Below are positions 38,372-48,474 of a stretch of 64,000 bases of DNA, one piece after another. The first letter of the stretch is position 1, and the number at the start of each line of letters is the position of its first letter. The notes under the pieces were generated by a model that saw only the letters and a program-made list of their open reading frames with translations, was not told where the DNA came from and did no database searches. The stretch is from Azorinus chamasolen (taxonomy: Eukaryota; Mollusca; Bivalvia; Cardiida; Solecurtidae), in contig OY755252.1 of assembly GCA_963576725.1 (NCBI GenBank), positions 42,301,552 to 42,365,551 on the forward strand. The letters run 5' to 3'. A program made the position numbers and the translations under genes.

Positions 38372-38815
38372 TAACCCATTCCCATAATCTTTATTCCAAA
38401 TTTTAATACCTACTGAATACATTGACAAAATAGGTAAGATGCAATTGGAAGGTGGAACATTTAGTTACAATTTTAGAAACTGCAGAAACAGATCTATCAA
38501 ATTCCATTAGCAAACAGCAGATCCTGATCACTCTTGACGGCTCCTATTAGGAGCCATCTTATCTAGGTTTACTCTGTTTGCAAATGCATGAAAAAGATTG
38601 TCCATGTCTTTGCAAACATGGTAGACCCAGATCCTGTAGGAACAGTTTGATCAGGGTCTCTTCTGTTTGCCAATGAAATTATAACAGATCTGACTCTACA
38701 TTTCTACCAGTATCAAAGAATTCTGTGTATATATATGCCATTATAAACAATTAGCTAATAGATATTCATTATGTCATTATTTCTTACATGAATATTAAAC
38801 AGGGAAACAATGTTT
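38372..38815. mobile_element. Two fused family A elements, reverse then forward
   Basis: Reverse A1 (38372-38590): TTAACCCATTCCC, CCTACTGAATACATTGACAA, hairpin with an 8-base insert near the tip. Forward A (38595-38815): TGTCTTTGCAAACATGGTAG, tip ATCCTGTAGGAAC, TTAGCTAATAGATATTCATT, end AACAGGGAAACAATG. Confidence 0.7.
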
Positions 38816-38907
38816 ACAGGTTATAATTTCATTTAGCCCTATGAATTCAGGAACCTATATTAGTTGCATTTGGAAACAGTGATGACCCAGATCAGAAGAT
38901 GTATTGC

Positions 38908-39119
38908 TTAACCCTTTCCTCCATAAATACGCCTTTCTAAGCCTCTGCAAAAGTCACTTTATGAAACCATTGTGATAAATAGAGCATTTGCTCTATTTAT
39001 CACAATGGTTTCAAAACTGCACAATTCTAAACTTTTCCTTTTCTCTAGTAAATGCTCCTTTTCGGTAGATTGATTCAAAGCGGTTGCATCTAAAAATAGC
39101 CTATGGAGGAAACGGTTAA
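38908..39119 (+). mobile_element. Family B element lacking the hairpin tip, 212 bp
   Basis: TTAA both ends. Stem reads GTGATAAATAGAGCATTTGC then CTATTTATCAC: one tip strand and the apex are deleted. Confidence 0.8.
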
Positions 39120-39126
39120 ACAGTGT

Positions 39127-39317
39127 TTAACCCCTTCCCTCATAGGCTATTTTTAGTAAATCTACCTAAAAAGAACATTTACTAGAAAAAAGGAAAATTT
39201 TAGATTTGTGTAGTTTTGAAACCATTGTGATAAATAGAGCATCTATTTGCTCCTATGGTTTTAAAAAGTGACTTTTCCAGAGGTGTAGAAATGTGTATTT
39301 ATGGAGGAAAGAGTTAA
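39127..39317 (-). mobile_element. Family B element, reverse, right stem deleted
   Basis: TTAACCCCTTCCCTCATAGGC, GTGATAAATAGAGCATC then TATTTGCTCCTATGGTTTT; end ATGGAGGAAAGAGTTAA shared with the next A. Confidence 0.75.
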
Positions 39318-39450
39318 CAGTGTATCTATCAAATTCCATTAGCAAACAGAGCAGACCTTGATCAGAGGACCCCAATAGGAGTCATCTGATCTGAGTGACT
39401 TCTCTGTTTGCAGATGCGTAAAAATGTGTTTATATGAAGGAAAGGGTTAA
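39314..39450 (-). mobile_element. Family A1 half-element, reverse
   Basis: TATCAAATTCCATTAGCAAAC onward, hairpin 39340-39411 with tip GGACCCCAATAGGAGTC, end ATGAAGGAAAGGGTTAA. Confidence 0.7.
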
Positions 39451-39527
39451 GCTGGATTCTACTGTAGGCGACATACTGAATGACACTGTTGCATACATGT
39501 TCTGTCGATTTCGTTATCAACTCGCAT

Positions 39528-39757
39528 TTAACCCATTCCCTCATATTGACGACTTTTGACGACTCTGTAAAAGTCACTTTGTGAAACCATTGTGATAAAT
39601 AGAGCATTTGCTCCTATAGGAGCAAATGCTTTATGTTTCACAATGGTTTTTAAACTACAAAATAAAAAAAAAATCCTTTTCTCTAGTTAATGCTCCTTTT
39701 TGGTAGATTTATTCAAAGAGGTTGTATCTAAAAATAGCCTATGAGGTAATGGGTTAA
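39528..39757 (+). mobile_element. Family B element, 230 bp, TTAA ends
   Basis: TTAACCCATTCCCTCATATTG, stem 39587-39648 with intact tip TTGCTCCTATAGGAGCAA, end CTATGAGGTAATGGGTTAA. The minus frame 39362-39607 is read-through. Confidence 0.85.
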
Positions 39758-40104
39758 AGAAAGAAAATTGATCTGCGTCAGATGAAATATGACGTGCTTC
39801 CTAAATTCTTTTGCATCAGAAGTAAATTTATCATTCTAAAAAACACGCTCACACAAAAACACTGCATGCTGTAAAGTTCATTTGTAATTAGGTATTGGCC
39901 TGAAAATTAGAGTAACAAACATGCAATGGATTAGCTTGCATGGAAGTCAAATTTGTTTGATGACAGGAATGTGTACAGACAAAAAATCATTAATTTCTAC
40001 GTTAACAATTTGAGTAATTAGTTTATTCAGTAAGTGGAGCTGGTTTGCCATTAGATTTTGTATTTGTTTACAATTTATCCATTATAAAGCATCTCTTTGG
40101 GATG
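39758..40104. other. Intronic sequence, no feature recognised
   Basis: No element seen. Confidence 0.4.
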
Positions 40105-40485
40105 TTAACCTATTCCTTCATATTGATGCCTCTGTAAAAGGCTCTTTTAGAAACCATTGGGATAAATAGAGTATTTGCTCTACAGGAGCTTAAATGCTCT
40201 GTTTATTGCAATGTTTTTCAAAACTACACAGTTCTAAATGTTTTTCCATTTCTAGTATTTCACATATTTTGAAACAGTAGATCCAGATCAGAGGGGTCCT
40301 ATAGAAAATGTCTGAGCAGGGTCTGCTCTGTTTGCATTTGACATGATATAGATATAGGATACGACAGTTTCTATTGAAGCAAAAAAAATATCCTTCAAAA
40401 GTTTACAGTAAAAAGATCCAGCTGATATTGAATATTCATGATGCCAGTATAATATATCATGTATATTGAACAGGGAAAGGGTTAA
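40105..40485 (+). mobile_element. Truncated family B joined to family A
   Basis: B part TTAACCTATTCCTTCATATTG to TTTTTCCATTTCTAGTA (40105-40257), tip TTGCTCTACAGGAGC; then A from TTTGAAACAGTAGATCCAG (tip GGGTCCTATAGAA) to GAACAGGGAAAGGGTTAA at 40485. Confidence 0.7.
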
Positions 40486-40852
40486 AGGGTTATTGCTGCA
40501 GGTACTTTCATGTCACACGCCATTCATTTGTATTCTTGTGTTCTTCAGTAATCAATACCTCATTTGAAAACCTATGCAGTTCTCATCAAGAGGGGATTTG
40601 TGGGCACATTCACAGAATCCATTACTTCTGTACTGGATCATGTTCTGTGTAATTCCGTGTAATACCGTAATCCCAACATGCCAATTTCCGGCAGCGAATA
40701 GTTTATCGGTGGGAAAAGTACAAGAGAATTAATACTGTACTTTTCTGCTGTACCCACCCCGTCCACCACTTCAAAGACAACCAATGACAGTATTGGCATT
40801 ACCATATTTCTCCTCGTCATTCTACATCCAATCTCGCTATCTCCATCGGTTT
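40486..40852. other. Intronic sequence, no feature recognised
   Basis: No coding or repeat pattern noted. Confidence 0.4.
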
Positions 40853-41070
40853 TTAACCCTTACAAGGCTGAATTTTCAAATGACTAATTTCAAAATTCAA
40901 ACAGGTCAAGCTTATGGTGAATATTAGGAATTGTTTTGAAGAAAAGTGTATCACGACGAACAGTGCAGACCCTGATGAGATGTCTACTCTAGGAGTCCTC
41001 TCATCTGGGTCTACACTGTTTACAAAGGACATTAGTGACTCGAATACTGCATTCAATGAGTTGAAAAAAT
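40853..41070 (-). mobile_element. Family F/C-like element
   Basis: TTAACCCTTACAAGGCTGAAT, stem GTGCAGACCCTGATGAGAT / CTCATCTGGGTCTACACTG, tip CTACTCTAGGAGTC, end CATTCAATGAGTTGA. The stem has C-family GATGAG but F-family outer arms. Confidence 0.65.
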
Positions 41071-41072
41071 GA

Positions 41073-41281
41073 TTAACCCTTTCAAAACTGAATTATCAGA
41101 GTGAAATAGCCTATAAATATTTTTCTCAAGTGTGAAATTTTTAAACATACCAAATGATTTTGAATGACATTACAGTGCCGACCCTGATCAGAAGGCTCCT
41201 CTTAAGGAGCCCTCTGATCTGGGTCTACACTGTTAACACTTGCCTGTGCGTGCATGTGTGTCCCACATTCAAAGGGATTAG
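41073..41281 (-). mobile_element. Family F element, 209 bp
   Basis: TTAACCCTTTCAAAACTGAAT, stem CGACCCTGATCAGAAG / CTCTGATCTGGGTCTACAC with tip GGCTCCTCTTAAGGAGCC, end CACATTCAAAGGGATTAG. Confidence 0.75.
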
Positions 41282-41830
41282 TCAGTTTTGCACCATTTTG
41301 ATAACTTTAACCCTTTCCCTGTTCTATATTTTTCCAAATATCAATACCTCTCTACTGTAGCTGCTAAACATCAAATTGTCAGCTGCAAATGTGAATTGGC
41401 TTGGCATCTCATTTGGATCCAAACAGTTTGCAATGTTATCATTTAGTGAGTGGGCTGAAGACTGCAGTAATGTGTGTGACAGCTAAGTAGAGAAAACAGC
41501 TCTTTGTACCATAGCAGTATGTTTGTATTTATGCAAACAGTTTGGATCCAGATGAAACATACAGTAACTCAAGATGCAGACTTTTTGACGCTCGGATTTC
41601 ATTTTTGAAGAGAACAAAACAGAAAATATAATCAATTGCAGAAGATGACTATTTTATTTCTGTGAGCAAGAATTACTTGGCGTGCTAAAAGTGAAGAATC
41701 GAAAGTGTTATAACTCTTGTGTAACATGCATTTTCACTTTTAGCACTAATCTATTACTGCTGTTGTGTGTTGTTTAGAATGCAACTAAACATCAGTAGAA
41801 TATCTGAACTTTCTGACATTTTAGCCAAGC
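41282..41830. mobile_element. Scraps of A1 and two E hairpins
   Basis: TTAACCCTTTCCCTGTTCTAT with CAAATATCAATACC (41311-41350); GGCATCTCATTTGGATCCAAAC (41402-41424); GCAAACAGTTTGGATCCAGATG (41533-41554). The remainder is unassigned. Confidence 0.55.
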
Positions 41831-41919
41831 ACTTGCTTGATGCAGGGTGAAAGTTGCACAGAAAGCTCCCCTTGGAGCTTTCTGCATGACTTGCACCCTA
41901 CATTAAGCTGTCATCTATT
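41831..41919. mobile_element. Family D core, ends decayed
   Basis: GCTTGATGCAGGGTGAAAG / CTTGCACCCTACATTAAGC; tip AGCTCCCCTTGGAGCT. Confidence 0.65.
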
Positions 41920-42146
41920 TTAACCTTTACTCCATGAATTTTCATTTAAGAAATAATTAATGACCTCATGACTATTAATTACATTATTTGTTATAATAGC
42001 ACATTGAAACTGTAAAATCTTATCTATATTATATCATAAGCAAACAGAGCAGACCCTGATCAGATAGCTCCTATAGGAGCCACCTGATCTGGGTCTACTC
42101 TGTTTGCAAAGGCATAGAAAGATGTATTTATGGAGTAAAGGATTAA
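41920..42146 (-). mobile_element. Family A3 element, 227 bp, TTAA ends
   Basis: TTAACCTTTACTCCATGAATT, hairpin 42041-42112 with tip AGCTCCTATAGGAGCC, end TATGGAGTAAAGGATTAA. Confidence 0.8.
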
Positions 42147-42227
42147 AGACAGATTATATTAATACCTGATTCTGCTCAAGTTCTGATCACCTACCATCTA
42201 CAAAGACATAATATATGAAGTAAAGGG

Positions 42228-42458
42228 TTAACCCTTTACTCCATAAATACGCGTTTCTATGCCTCTGTAAAAGTCACTTTATGAAACCATTATGATAAAT
42301 AGAGCATTTGCTCCTATAGGAGCAAATGCTGTATTTATCACAATGGTTTCAAATTACAAAATTCTAAAAAATTTCCTTTTCTCTAGTAAATGCTCCATTT
42401 CGGTAGATTTATTCAAAGTGATTGGATCTAAATATAGCCTATGGAGGAAAAGGGTTAA
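42228..42458 (+). mobile_element. Family B element, 231 bp, TTAA ends
   Basis: TTAACCCTTTACTCCATAAAT, stem 42288-42350 with tip TTGCTCCTATAGGAGCAA, end ATGGAGGAAAAGGGTTAA shared with the next A. Confidence 0.85.
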
Positions 42459-42691
42459 CCATTTACCTGATAGAGAGACACCTGTTTGTACAATATCAGA
42501 CCCATATCAGACACCTCCTATAAGTCTGATCAGAGTCTGCTCTGTTTTCTATAGTTTTACTGATTCTACAGTGTTACTACTAATAATGACCCTAAAAGTC
42601 CTATGTTCATATGCCATTATTAAAATTCATCTGATTAATAATGATGTCATTTATAATGTCTTATATGAATATTCATCAGGTGGATAGTTAA
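42455..42691 (+). mobile_element. Family A element abutting B, 237 bp
   Basis: TTAACCATTTACCTGATAGAG, hairpin with tip CACCTCCTATAAGTC (right tip strand lost), TTCATCTGATTAATAATGATG, end GGTGGATAGTTAA. Confidence 0.7.
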
Positions 42692-42844
42692 CATGTGAAG
42701 AGTTAATTGGCAAGTGGGCATATTAATTTAAACCTCAGCTAACAACTAAAGTTCAGCCTGTTTTGGCATTCAGATATGCAAATGATAAAAATTCTCAGAA
42801 ATCAATGGAAATTCGGCAGATTTTCTTGACATAATTGGTGCCCT
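42692..42844. other. Intronic sequence, no feature recognised
   Basis: Nothing recognised. Confidence 0.4.
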
Positions 42845-43072
42845 TGCTCTGTATAGACACTTTGAGTAATGAAATTTTAAATTGAACTGGTCCATTATTG
42901 TTGGACAGTAACACCCATTTAGTGTGATAGGACAATATTAATGCCATTAAGGATTTTGAATATCAAATAATGCATAGCCTATTCAAAGGTAATTTCCAGG
43001 AGTTCATTTGGTCTAGGTTTATACTGTTTGCAGATTCCAGTTAATTGGGTTTCGCACAGTCAAAGGGTTCAA
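42845..43072 (-). mobile_element. Family F element, worn
   Basis: GGTCCATTATTGTTGGACAG, TTAGTGTGATAGGACAATA, stem remnants AATGCATAGCCTATTC / TTGGTCTAGGTTTATACTG, end CAGTCAAAGGGTTCAA. Confidence 0.6.
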
Positions 43073-43195
43073 CTTCAGTCTGTGTATAATTAGCTCTTAA
43101 CCATGCTGGGAACTGTTATTTAGGTCTTCAGTCAGTAATAAACAGACAACCACATTACAGTTTTTGTCTCAATTCTGTTTTAATGCAGTAAAACC

Positions 43196-43391
43196 CCTCT
43201 AAACTGGACATTAAATTTATTTAAAAAATTGGTATTGGAGACAGGTGGCAGCATAATGCAGGATGAAAGTTATGCAGAAAGTTCCTCTAGGAGCTTTCTG
43301 CATTAGACTTTCACCCCGCATTAAGCAGTCACCTGCCTAAAAGTATCTAAATTCTTCTCTACTAGAATTGCGGTTTAGAGGGGTTTCTCTG
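43196..43391. mobile_element. Family D element, 196 bp
   Basis: CAGTAAAACCCCTCTAAACTGG and GGTTTAGAGGGGTTTCTCTG ends (left flank TG, right flank TA). Stem GCAGGATGAAAGTTATGCAG / CTGCATTAGACTTTCACC with tip AAGTTCCTCTAGGAGCTT. Confidence 0.8.
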
Positions 43392-43415
43392 TATCTGTTT
43401 TTGAAAGTTATGTAA

Positions 43416-43653
43416 TTAACCCTCTCAATGCTAATTTCCAGAGTGGAATTGTCTATAATTGTTTAAAGGTAGAGTTCATTCAGTATGATAGGGTATAATA
43501 ATATTTGAGAGGATTTTGAATTACAAACAGTGCAGACCCTGGTCAGAGGGCTCCTCTAGGAGAGTTAGGGTTAGCTCCTCTAGGAGCCCTCTGATCTGGG
43601 TCTACACTGTTTGCAAAGTTCAGAACACACATTTTCCACATTCAAAGGGTTAA
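43416..43653 (-). mobile_element. Family F element with duplicated tip, 238 bp
   Basis: TTAACCCTCTCAATGCTAAT, AGGTAGAGTTCATTCAGTATG, stem AACAGTGCAGACCCTGGTC / GATCTGGGTCTACACTGTT. The tip GCTCCTCTAGGAG occurs twice, separated by AGTTAGGGTTA. End CACATTCAAAGGGTTAA. Confidence 0.8.
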
Positions 43654-43679
43654 TCCTTATCCCCACTATCTCAGCCTGA

Positions 43680-43760
43680 CTCACATCTGCCAACAGCTTA
43701 CATCCAGATGAGATGCAAGGTAACCCAGCGTCTCATCAGGATCCAAACTGTTTGATGTTC
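43680..43760 (+). mobile_element. Family E hairpin
   Basis: CAACAGCTTACATCCAGATGAG / CTCATCAGGATCCAAACTGTTTG. Confidence 0.65.
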
Positions 43761-43890
43761 GGTCTCAAAGGCTTGATCAAATAAGTCAAAACTGTGCTAG
43801 ATCAGAATTTGAGCATTGTCAATATTTATTTTTTTCGCTGCAGTGTCAAAGAGTTGGGTTTGGTTAATAGTTAATTAGCCTGTCTGTGAT

Positions 43891-44163
43891 TTTAACCCTT
43901 TCCTTAATAGTAAACACTATTTAACCCTTTCCCCAATGGTAAAACCATGTATATGTGAATTAACCCATAGTTCTCATTTATTACCTTTACATTGTAGATT
44001 CTAATCAGAGTGCTGTAGGAGCTGTCTGATCAGGTCTGCTCTGTTTGTTATGGACTTTATGAAGTTTTGATTCTACATTTTTTGTCATTATCAAAATTAA
44101 GTTAATGAAAATTAATGAAGTGATCAAATCTGCATAAATGTTCACAAGGGAATTTTAGGGTTA
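43891..44163 (+). mobile_element. Family A element, worn, with repeated left end
   Basis: TTAACCCTTTCC occurs at 43893 and again at 43921, followed by GAATTAACCCATAG. Tip GTGCTGTAGGAGC, right arm GTCTGATCAGGTCTGCTC, end AATTTTAGGGTTAAAA. Confidence 0.6.
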
Positions 44164-44351
44164 AAATTTTGCCCTAGCTAATAAGTATTCAGACACCAAA
44201 TTTAAGCTGCTCTATGTGCCGAAGTTTTTCTGTCCAAATATATAGATTATATAATTGAGTATTTTGTATTGAAAAAGAATAGAAGAACATACTTTTCTGA
44301 AACTGGACAACAATTGAAATGGCATGTTAAGTTAGAATAATTCTGTTAAGG

Positions 44352-44610
44352 ACACTCAGAGGCCTAGATGCTTAAATTAAATTATTTTCAAGAATAGCTT
44401 CTTTATTTCTCCACCAAACCTTATGGTCTTACCACTCCTTAGAACAATTCTAAAGAGTGCTCAAAAATTGGGTTTGGTGGAGAAATTATGATTTTAGAAT
44501 TTGACTTTAAACATTTGCCTATGTGGATCTGAGGAGAAGTTGAGCATATAGGGTTTGCTGGAGAAATGATGACTTTAGTATTTGAATCAATTGCTCTGGT
44601 TACAGTAGTT
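44352..44610. mobile_element. Family G element with a partial second copy
   Basis: CACTCAGAGGCCTAGATGC, TTTCTCCACCAAACCTTATG, stem CCACTCCTTAGAACAATTC, GGGTTTGGTGGAGAAATTATG; then GCATATAGGGTTTGCTGGAG repeats the right half and TTGCTCTGG ends it. Confidence 0.7.
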
Positions 44611-45170
44611 TTGTATCATTGTAAGCCTTTGAAAATGTTTATAGCTTTTCCCATCAAACTTCTGGTATCTTCCTTGCAGCATGTCTTGCGTCATTGATCT
44701 GAAAACATTAGTTCAGATGGAAGTTCGCAAAATAATCAGTCACTATTTGAATGCAGTTGTTTGTAATATATGTACAGTAATAGCTTTCGTAAAATATGTT
44801 ACTGAATCTTCACAGCCAGTGAATGAACAAGACACTGACCAGATCATGATGGATTGCCTGAGTCTTCTGAGAGAAAGAAAATCTATCTTTGTGCTCACTA
44901 TGTAATTTGTTGTCGGCAAAGAATTGTTGTTTGCTACGATTCTGAAAGTTAATTGTTTCTTTATTTCTCTGAAAGTTCTGCTCTCAGCACACGACCGTGA
45001 TTACTTTTCCACATTATAATGCAGCATCTCATCAGGTGCCAAACTGTGTGACACTTTGACCATGTTTTTGCAAAGAACTTGGTAAAATGTTTTTGCATCA
45101 GACGACAATTTTGTAGTTCATACAAAGAGTCGATTCATGTTTTTTTGATTTTCACCACATTTCAACAGTC
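44611..45170. other. Mostly unique sequence with an exon-like open stretch
   Basis: A 74-codon frame at 44681-44905 follows TTCCTTGCAG at 44671-44680 and lacks repeat motifs (VIDLKTLVQMEVRKIISHYL ... MDCLSLLRERKSIF). No domain was recognised and no donor site fits well, so it is not called as an exon. Half an E hairpin (GCATCTCATCAGGTGCCAAAC) lies at about 45023-45043. Confidence 0.4.
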
Positions 45171-45420
45171 TTAACCCTTCGCTTGCTAATCGCGTTAATA
45201 TACGTACCTGTAAATAGTGAAGACCCTGATGAGACAGCTCCTGCAGGAGCTGTCTCATCAGGGTCTGCACGATTTACATGTTGATTGTGCAACCAGTACA
45301 CTCCACAGCAGTTATTGCACAGCGCAATACTTGTAAACAGCGAAGATATATGTAATTATACAACAGGGCATGGGTAAAGAAGAAGAAATGTATTTTAAAA
45401 TTCAGCAAGAGAAGGATTAA
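45171..45420 (+). mobile_element. Family C element, 250 bp, TTAA ends
   Basis: TTAACCCTTCGCTTGCTAAT ... CAGCAAGAGAAGGATTAA. Hairpin GTGAAGACCCTGATGAGAC / GTCTCATCAGGGTCTGCAC with tip AGCTCCTGCAGGAGCT; this copy has T instead of A at the usual stem mismatch, so the arms pair fully there. Confidence 0.9.
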
Positions 45421-45563
45421 GTTATCTCTCCAGAGAAAGATTTGTAGACTGTAACACTTTACACTGTCTGTCGTCTGCAAGGACAAATTGTGGTCTGCAA
45501 AACAAATCCTTTTTGGTTTATCAACGACTTTTCCAATTTATAGTCAGAGTGTCAAATTGTTTT

Positions 45564-45803
45564 TTAACCCTTTCCTCCATAAATACATGTATGCCTGTCT
45601 ACGCCTCTGTAATAGTCATTTATTGAAACCATTGTGATAAATAGAGCATAATTTTGCCATGATAGGGGCTAATGCTCTATTTGTCACAATGGTTTCGATA
45701 CTACACAATTCTAACATTTTCCTTTTCTCCAGTAAATGCTCCTTTTAGGTAGATTTATTCAAAGTGATTGGGTCTAAAAATAGACTATGAGGGAACGGGT
45801 TAA
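45564..45803 (+). mobile_element. Family B element, 240 bp, TTAA ends
   Basis: TTAACCCTTTCCTCCATAAAT, stem 45634-45695 with worn tip TTTTGCCATGATAGGGGC, end CTATGAGGGAACGGGTTAA. Confidence 0.8.
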
Positions 45804-45824
45804 TTTTTCTTCAAATATGCAGCT

Positions 45825-45900
45825 TGAGTCTCAAACTGGTTTGATGCTGATGTGATGTTGTGTTACTTAGTGTCTCATCTAGATTCCAAGCTATTTGTAT
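45825..45900 (+). mobile_element. Family E hairpin, worn
   Basis: CAAACTGGTTTGATGCTGATG ... GTGTCTCATCTAGATTCCAAG. Confidence 0.5.
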
Positions 45901-45907
45901 AAGTATA

Positions 45908-46134
45908 CAGTAAAACCCCTCTAAACTGGACATTCAATTTAGTATAAATATCGGTGTTGGAGACAGGTGGCTGCTTAATGCAAGGTGAATGTCATGCAGA
46001 AAGCTCCTCCAGGAGCTTTAAATCTGCATGACCTTCACCCTGCATTAAGCAGTCATCTGCCTAAAAGTATCTAAATACTTTCTCTATTAGAATTGCAGTT
46101 AAGAGGCGCTTTGCGGTTAAGAGGTGTTTTACTG
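45908..46134. mobile_element. Family D element, TA-flanked, 227 bp
   Basis: CAGTAAAACCCCTCTAAACTGG left and GAGGTGTTTTACTG right with GTATA / TATAC flanks. Stem GCTTAATGCAAGGTGAATG / CACCCTGCATTAAGC with tip AAGCTCCTCCAGGAGCTT. The right end contains a short duplication (GTTAAGAGG.G.TTT twice). Confidence 0.8.
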
Positions 46135-46239
46135 TATACACAAATTCATTACTAGTGTCCACAGAATGAAATGAGCTTGCAGTTTGGTGCCATCTGACTG
46201 CCATTGAATGGTGGTGATTTATCATGATTCAGGAAGACT

Positions 46240-46360
46240 ACTCCAGGACTTATCCATTGAATGTGGGAAAAAGTGTACATGTACTAGCATTAACATTTTG
46301 CAGACAGTGTAGACCCAGATCGGGAGAGCTCTGTGATCAGCATCTACTCTTACATATTTT
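46240..46360 (+). mobile_element. Family F element, worn
   Basis: CCATTGAATGTGGGAAAAAG, TTTTGCAGACAGTGTAGACCC, GTGATCAGCATCTACTC; tip GGGAGAGCT. Confidence 0.5.
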
Positions 46361-46437
46361 GTGTCTTTCAAAATCTGTTCACTAATGATACCCTTTCATA
46401 ATGAATGGACTGTTTTACTAAGTTGAATAATGATGGA

Positions 46438-46643
46438 CCAGAGCTGCAGATAAAGGTGCATAGTGCATGCATACCCACATACTAAAATTATCATTTCTCC
46501 CCCAAGCCCCATAATGTGACCAGTCTTTAGCATTGCCTCGAAGAGACGATTCTAAAGTGTTGTCACAGTATAGGGTTTGGTGGAGAAATAAAAGAGCTAA
46601 TCTTGAAAATGTTTAAATTTACACATCTTATCCTGGTCCTCTG
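46438..46643. mobile_element. Family G element, about 206 bp
   Basis: CCAGAGCTGCAGATAAAGGTG and ACATCTTATCCTGGTCCTCTG inverted ends. TTATCATTTCTCCCCCAAGC / GGGTTTGGTGGAGAAATAA and a stem CATTGCCTCGAAGAGACGATTC. Confidence 0.75.
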
Positions 46644-47200
46644 TCATTCATAATAATAATGGACTGTATAGTGGAACAATGATGTACTACATGTATGTCA
46701 CTGTGAAAAGTCAGCATTCAGAGGGGTTAGTTTACGTTGTATATACATAAAACTATTGTCTAAACATGTACAGAAAGAAGAGCCTGTAGACATGTCCAAG
46801 TACATGTATGTCTGGTCGAGAATGCCCTAATTTAAGCTAAGCAATCAGACACCGCCCCTGGCTTATCAGTTTTTCATAGGAAAATCTTTAAAATCTCCTT
46901 CTGTGAAATTGTAAGGCCCGGAACTTTGAAACTTGTATGAAGCATCATCTAATGTTCCTTTATTTAGATTGTTCAAATTTTAAACTTCAGGCCTAAAATG
47001 ATGGCCCTTGGTTTCATATTGGCCCCAATCTGAAGCTGACTTATTTTTACATAGAAATACAGTGTATGCATATGTCTGTAGTAACCAGGTGAGCGATTTA
47101 GGGCCATCATGGTCCTCTTGTCATGGGTTTGTAAAGCTGAATTAAACAGTTTTATACCATTTTGATAACTTTAAATTAGACTGACATAGTTATAAATAGT
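46644..47200. other. Intronic sequence, no clear element
   Basis: Contains GGCCCGGAACTTTGAAAC and TGATGGCCCTTGGTTTC but no recognised family. Confidence 0.4.
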
Positions 47201-47420
47201 GTAGACCTTGTTCAAAGTTCTCCTTTGGAAGCAGTTTGGTCAGGTTCTGGACTATTTGCCTACACATTTTTGTCTGAATACTTAAGGTACATACTTGAGG
47301 TCCTTGGTTCAATCCCCCCACTGGACCAACAGAAAACTGTTGATTATAAGAGTAGAGCATCATACCCAAATTTCTCAGTATCCGCTTCCCTCTCTCTTGG
47401 GTGTACAATATAAAACCCAT
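47201..47420 (+). repeat. SINE-like fragment
   Basis: GAGGTCCTTGGTTCAATCCCCC (47298-47319) resembles a pol III B box and matches the equivalent position of the SINE-like element at 25268-25480. It lies beside a worn F-like stem (AAATAGTGTAGACCTTG ... GGTTCTGGACTATTTGCC). Confidence 0.45.
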
Positions 47421-47802
47421 AGTTGGCAGAAATGGACGTTAATCAATACAAACCAAAACATATTGGGTGGGCAGCCATCTAGTTTCAGGCCAAACAGTAC
47501 TAGTAATTAGGAAAGACAGTATAACTAACCTTGGTGTACAGTTTGAGATTCATGCCATGGATTGCATGGGGATGTTTATGGAGCCAAGGTCAACTGATAC
47601 TTAAACTAAAAGAAAAAGATTTGTGGACAGTTAGGAAAGATACATTGTGAATAAACTTGGTGTACATGACTACAATGTATGGAGACAGATTTGATCTGTT
47701 TCTTTTTGTTTTGTTTATTCGGGGCTGGGGGTGATTGGATTGTTATATCATTTGGCATATTCACCTAGCATTTAGCTTGATCAAGATCTACCACTGGCAG
47801 CT
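47421..47802. other. Intronic sequence with a loose internal duplication
   Basis: TTAGGAAAGACAGTATAACTAACCTTGGTGTAC (47508) is echoed by TTAGGAAAGATACATTGTGAATAAACTTGGTGTAC (47631), spacing about 123 bp. Confidence 0.5.
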
Positions 47803-48260
47803 TACCCCTTTCCCTCATGAACATTGGAGCATGAATTATCATCAATTCATAAACATCCATTAACTCAATTTTGATAAGGTAAAATTTATAGGGAGCGTTG
47901 CAGACGCTGCAGTATTCTTTGCATGGAATCAATGTAATGAAAATCAAGTTTCAGCCATTTCCCCTATGCTTATCATCAAACTGACCACTCCCAGTTTATG
48001 GGCATGACACTAAACCAAAGCTAATGATACGAAGTATTTTAATGTCAGAAATAGTATCATGATTGTTCCCAGATGCCATGTTATTAAATGCCTTTTGTAT
48101 CTATCAAATGCACATCAATAAATTGAACTAGTCTGTGGAACTTGGCAGTTGTCAGGTATGTCGGTAAGGCATTATTTTATATCAGTTGTGGGATACCACC
48201 TTTGTTTGTAATTTCATTGCTTATGCAAAGAATACAAAAACTGTAAAATCAAATCTATTT
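47803..48260 (-). repeat. Diverged long repeat J, copy 2
   Basis: Inverted relative to 18367-18960. Its end, CCCCTTTCCCTCATGAAC (47804-47821), resembles TTAA-group ends. Continuity into A2-like CTGTAAAATCAAATCTA suggests J is itself a long TTAA-type element. Confidence 0.7.
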
Positions 48261-48385
48261 AATATCATATGGGAATGGAAAATACCCTGATCAGACGACT
48301 CCTGCAGGAGCCGTCTGATCTTGATCTTCTCTGTTAGCAAAAGCATGAAAAGGTTTTTATATGAAGGAATGGGTCAATTGAATGG
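48261..48385 (-). mobile_element. Family A hairpin upstream of the exon
   Basis: TACCCTGATCAGACGACTCC, tip GACTCCTGCAGGAGCCG, GATCTTGATCTTCTCTG, end GAAGGAATGGGTCAA. Confidence 0.65.
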
Positions 48386-48474
48386 AAAAGGTATACTAAT
48401 ATTAATAGTCTATTCCACTTTGAAAGTTTTGTTCATAAACAGCTAACAGTTGAATTTTCTCTGTATATTTTCAG

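Larger units (their letters stand above)
1..48474 (+). other. Upstream intron (at least 48.5 kb) of the KIF13-like gene
   Basis: Everything before the 48475 acceptor appears to be intronic: no other open stretch with splice sites and recognisable kinesin sequence was seen by eye. The expected preceding exon (end of motor/neck region, phase 0) is probably left of the window, but a small exon hidden between repeats cannot be excluded without a profile search. Confidence 0.6.

Noticed and set aside
42292..42687. 131-codon plus-strand frame as a gene
   Set aside because: It spans the join of a B and an A element; the peptide is read-through of known repeat text.
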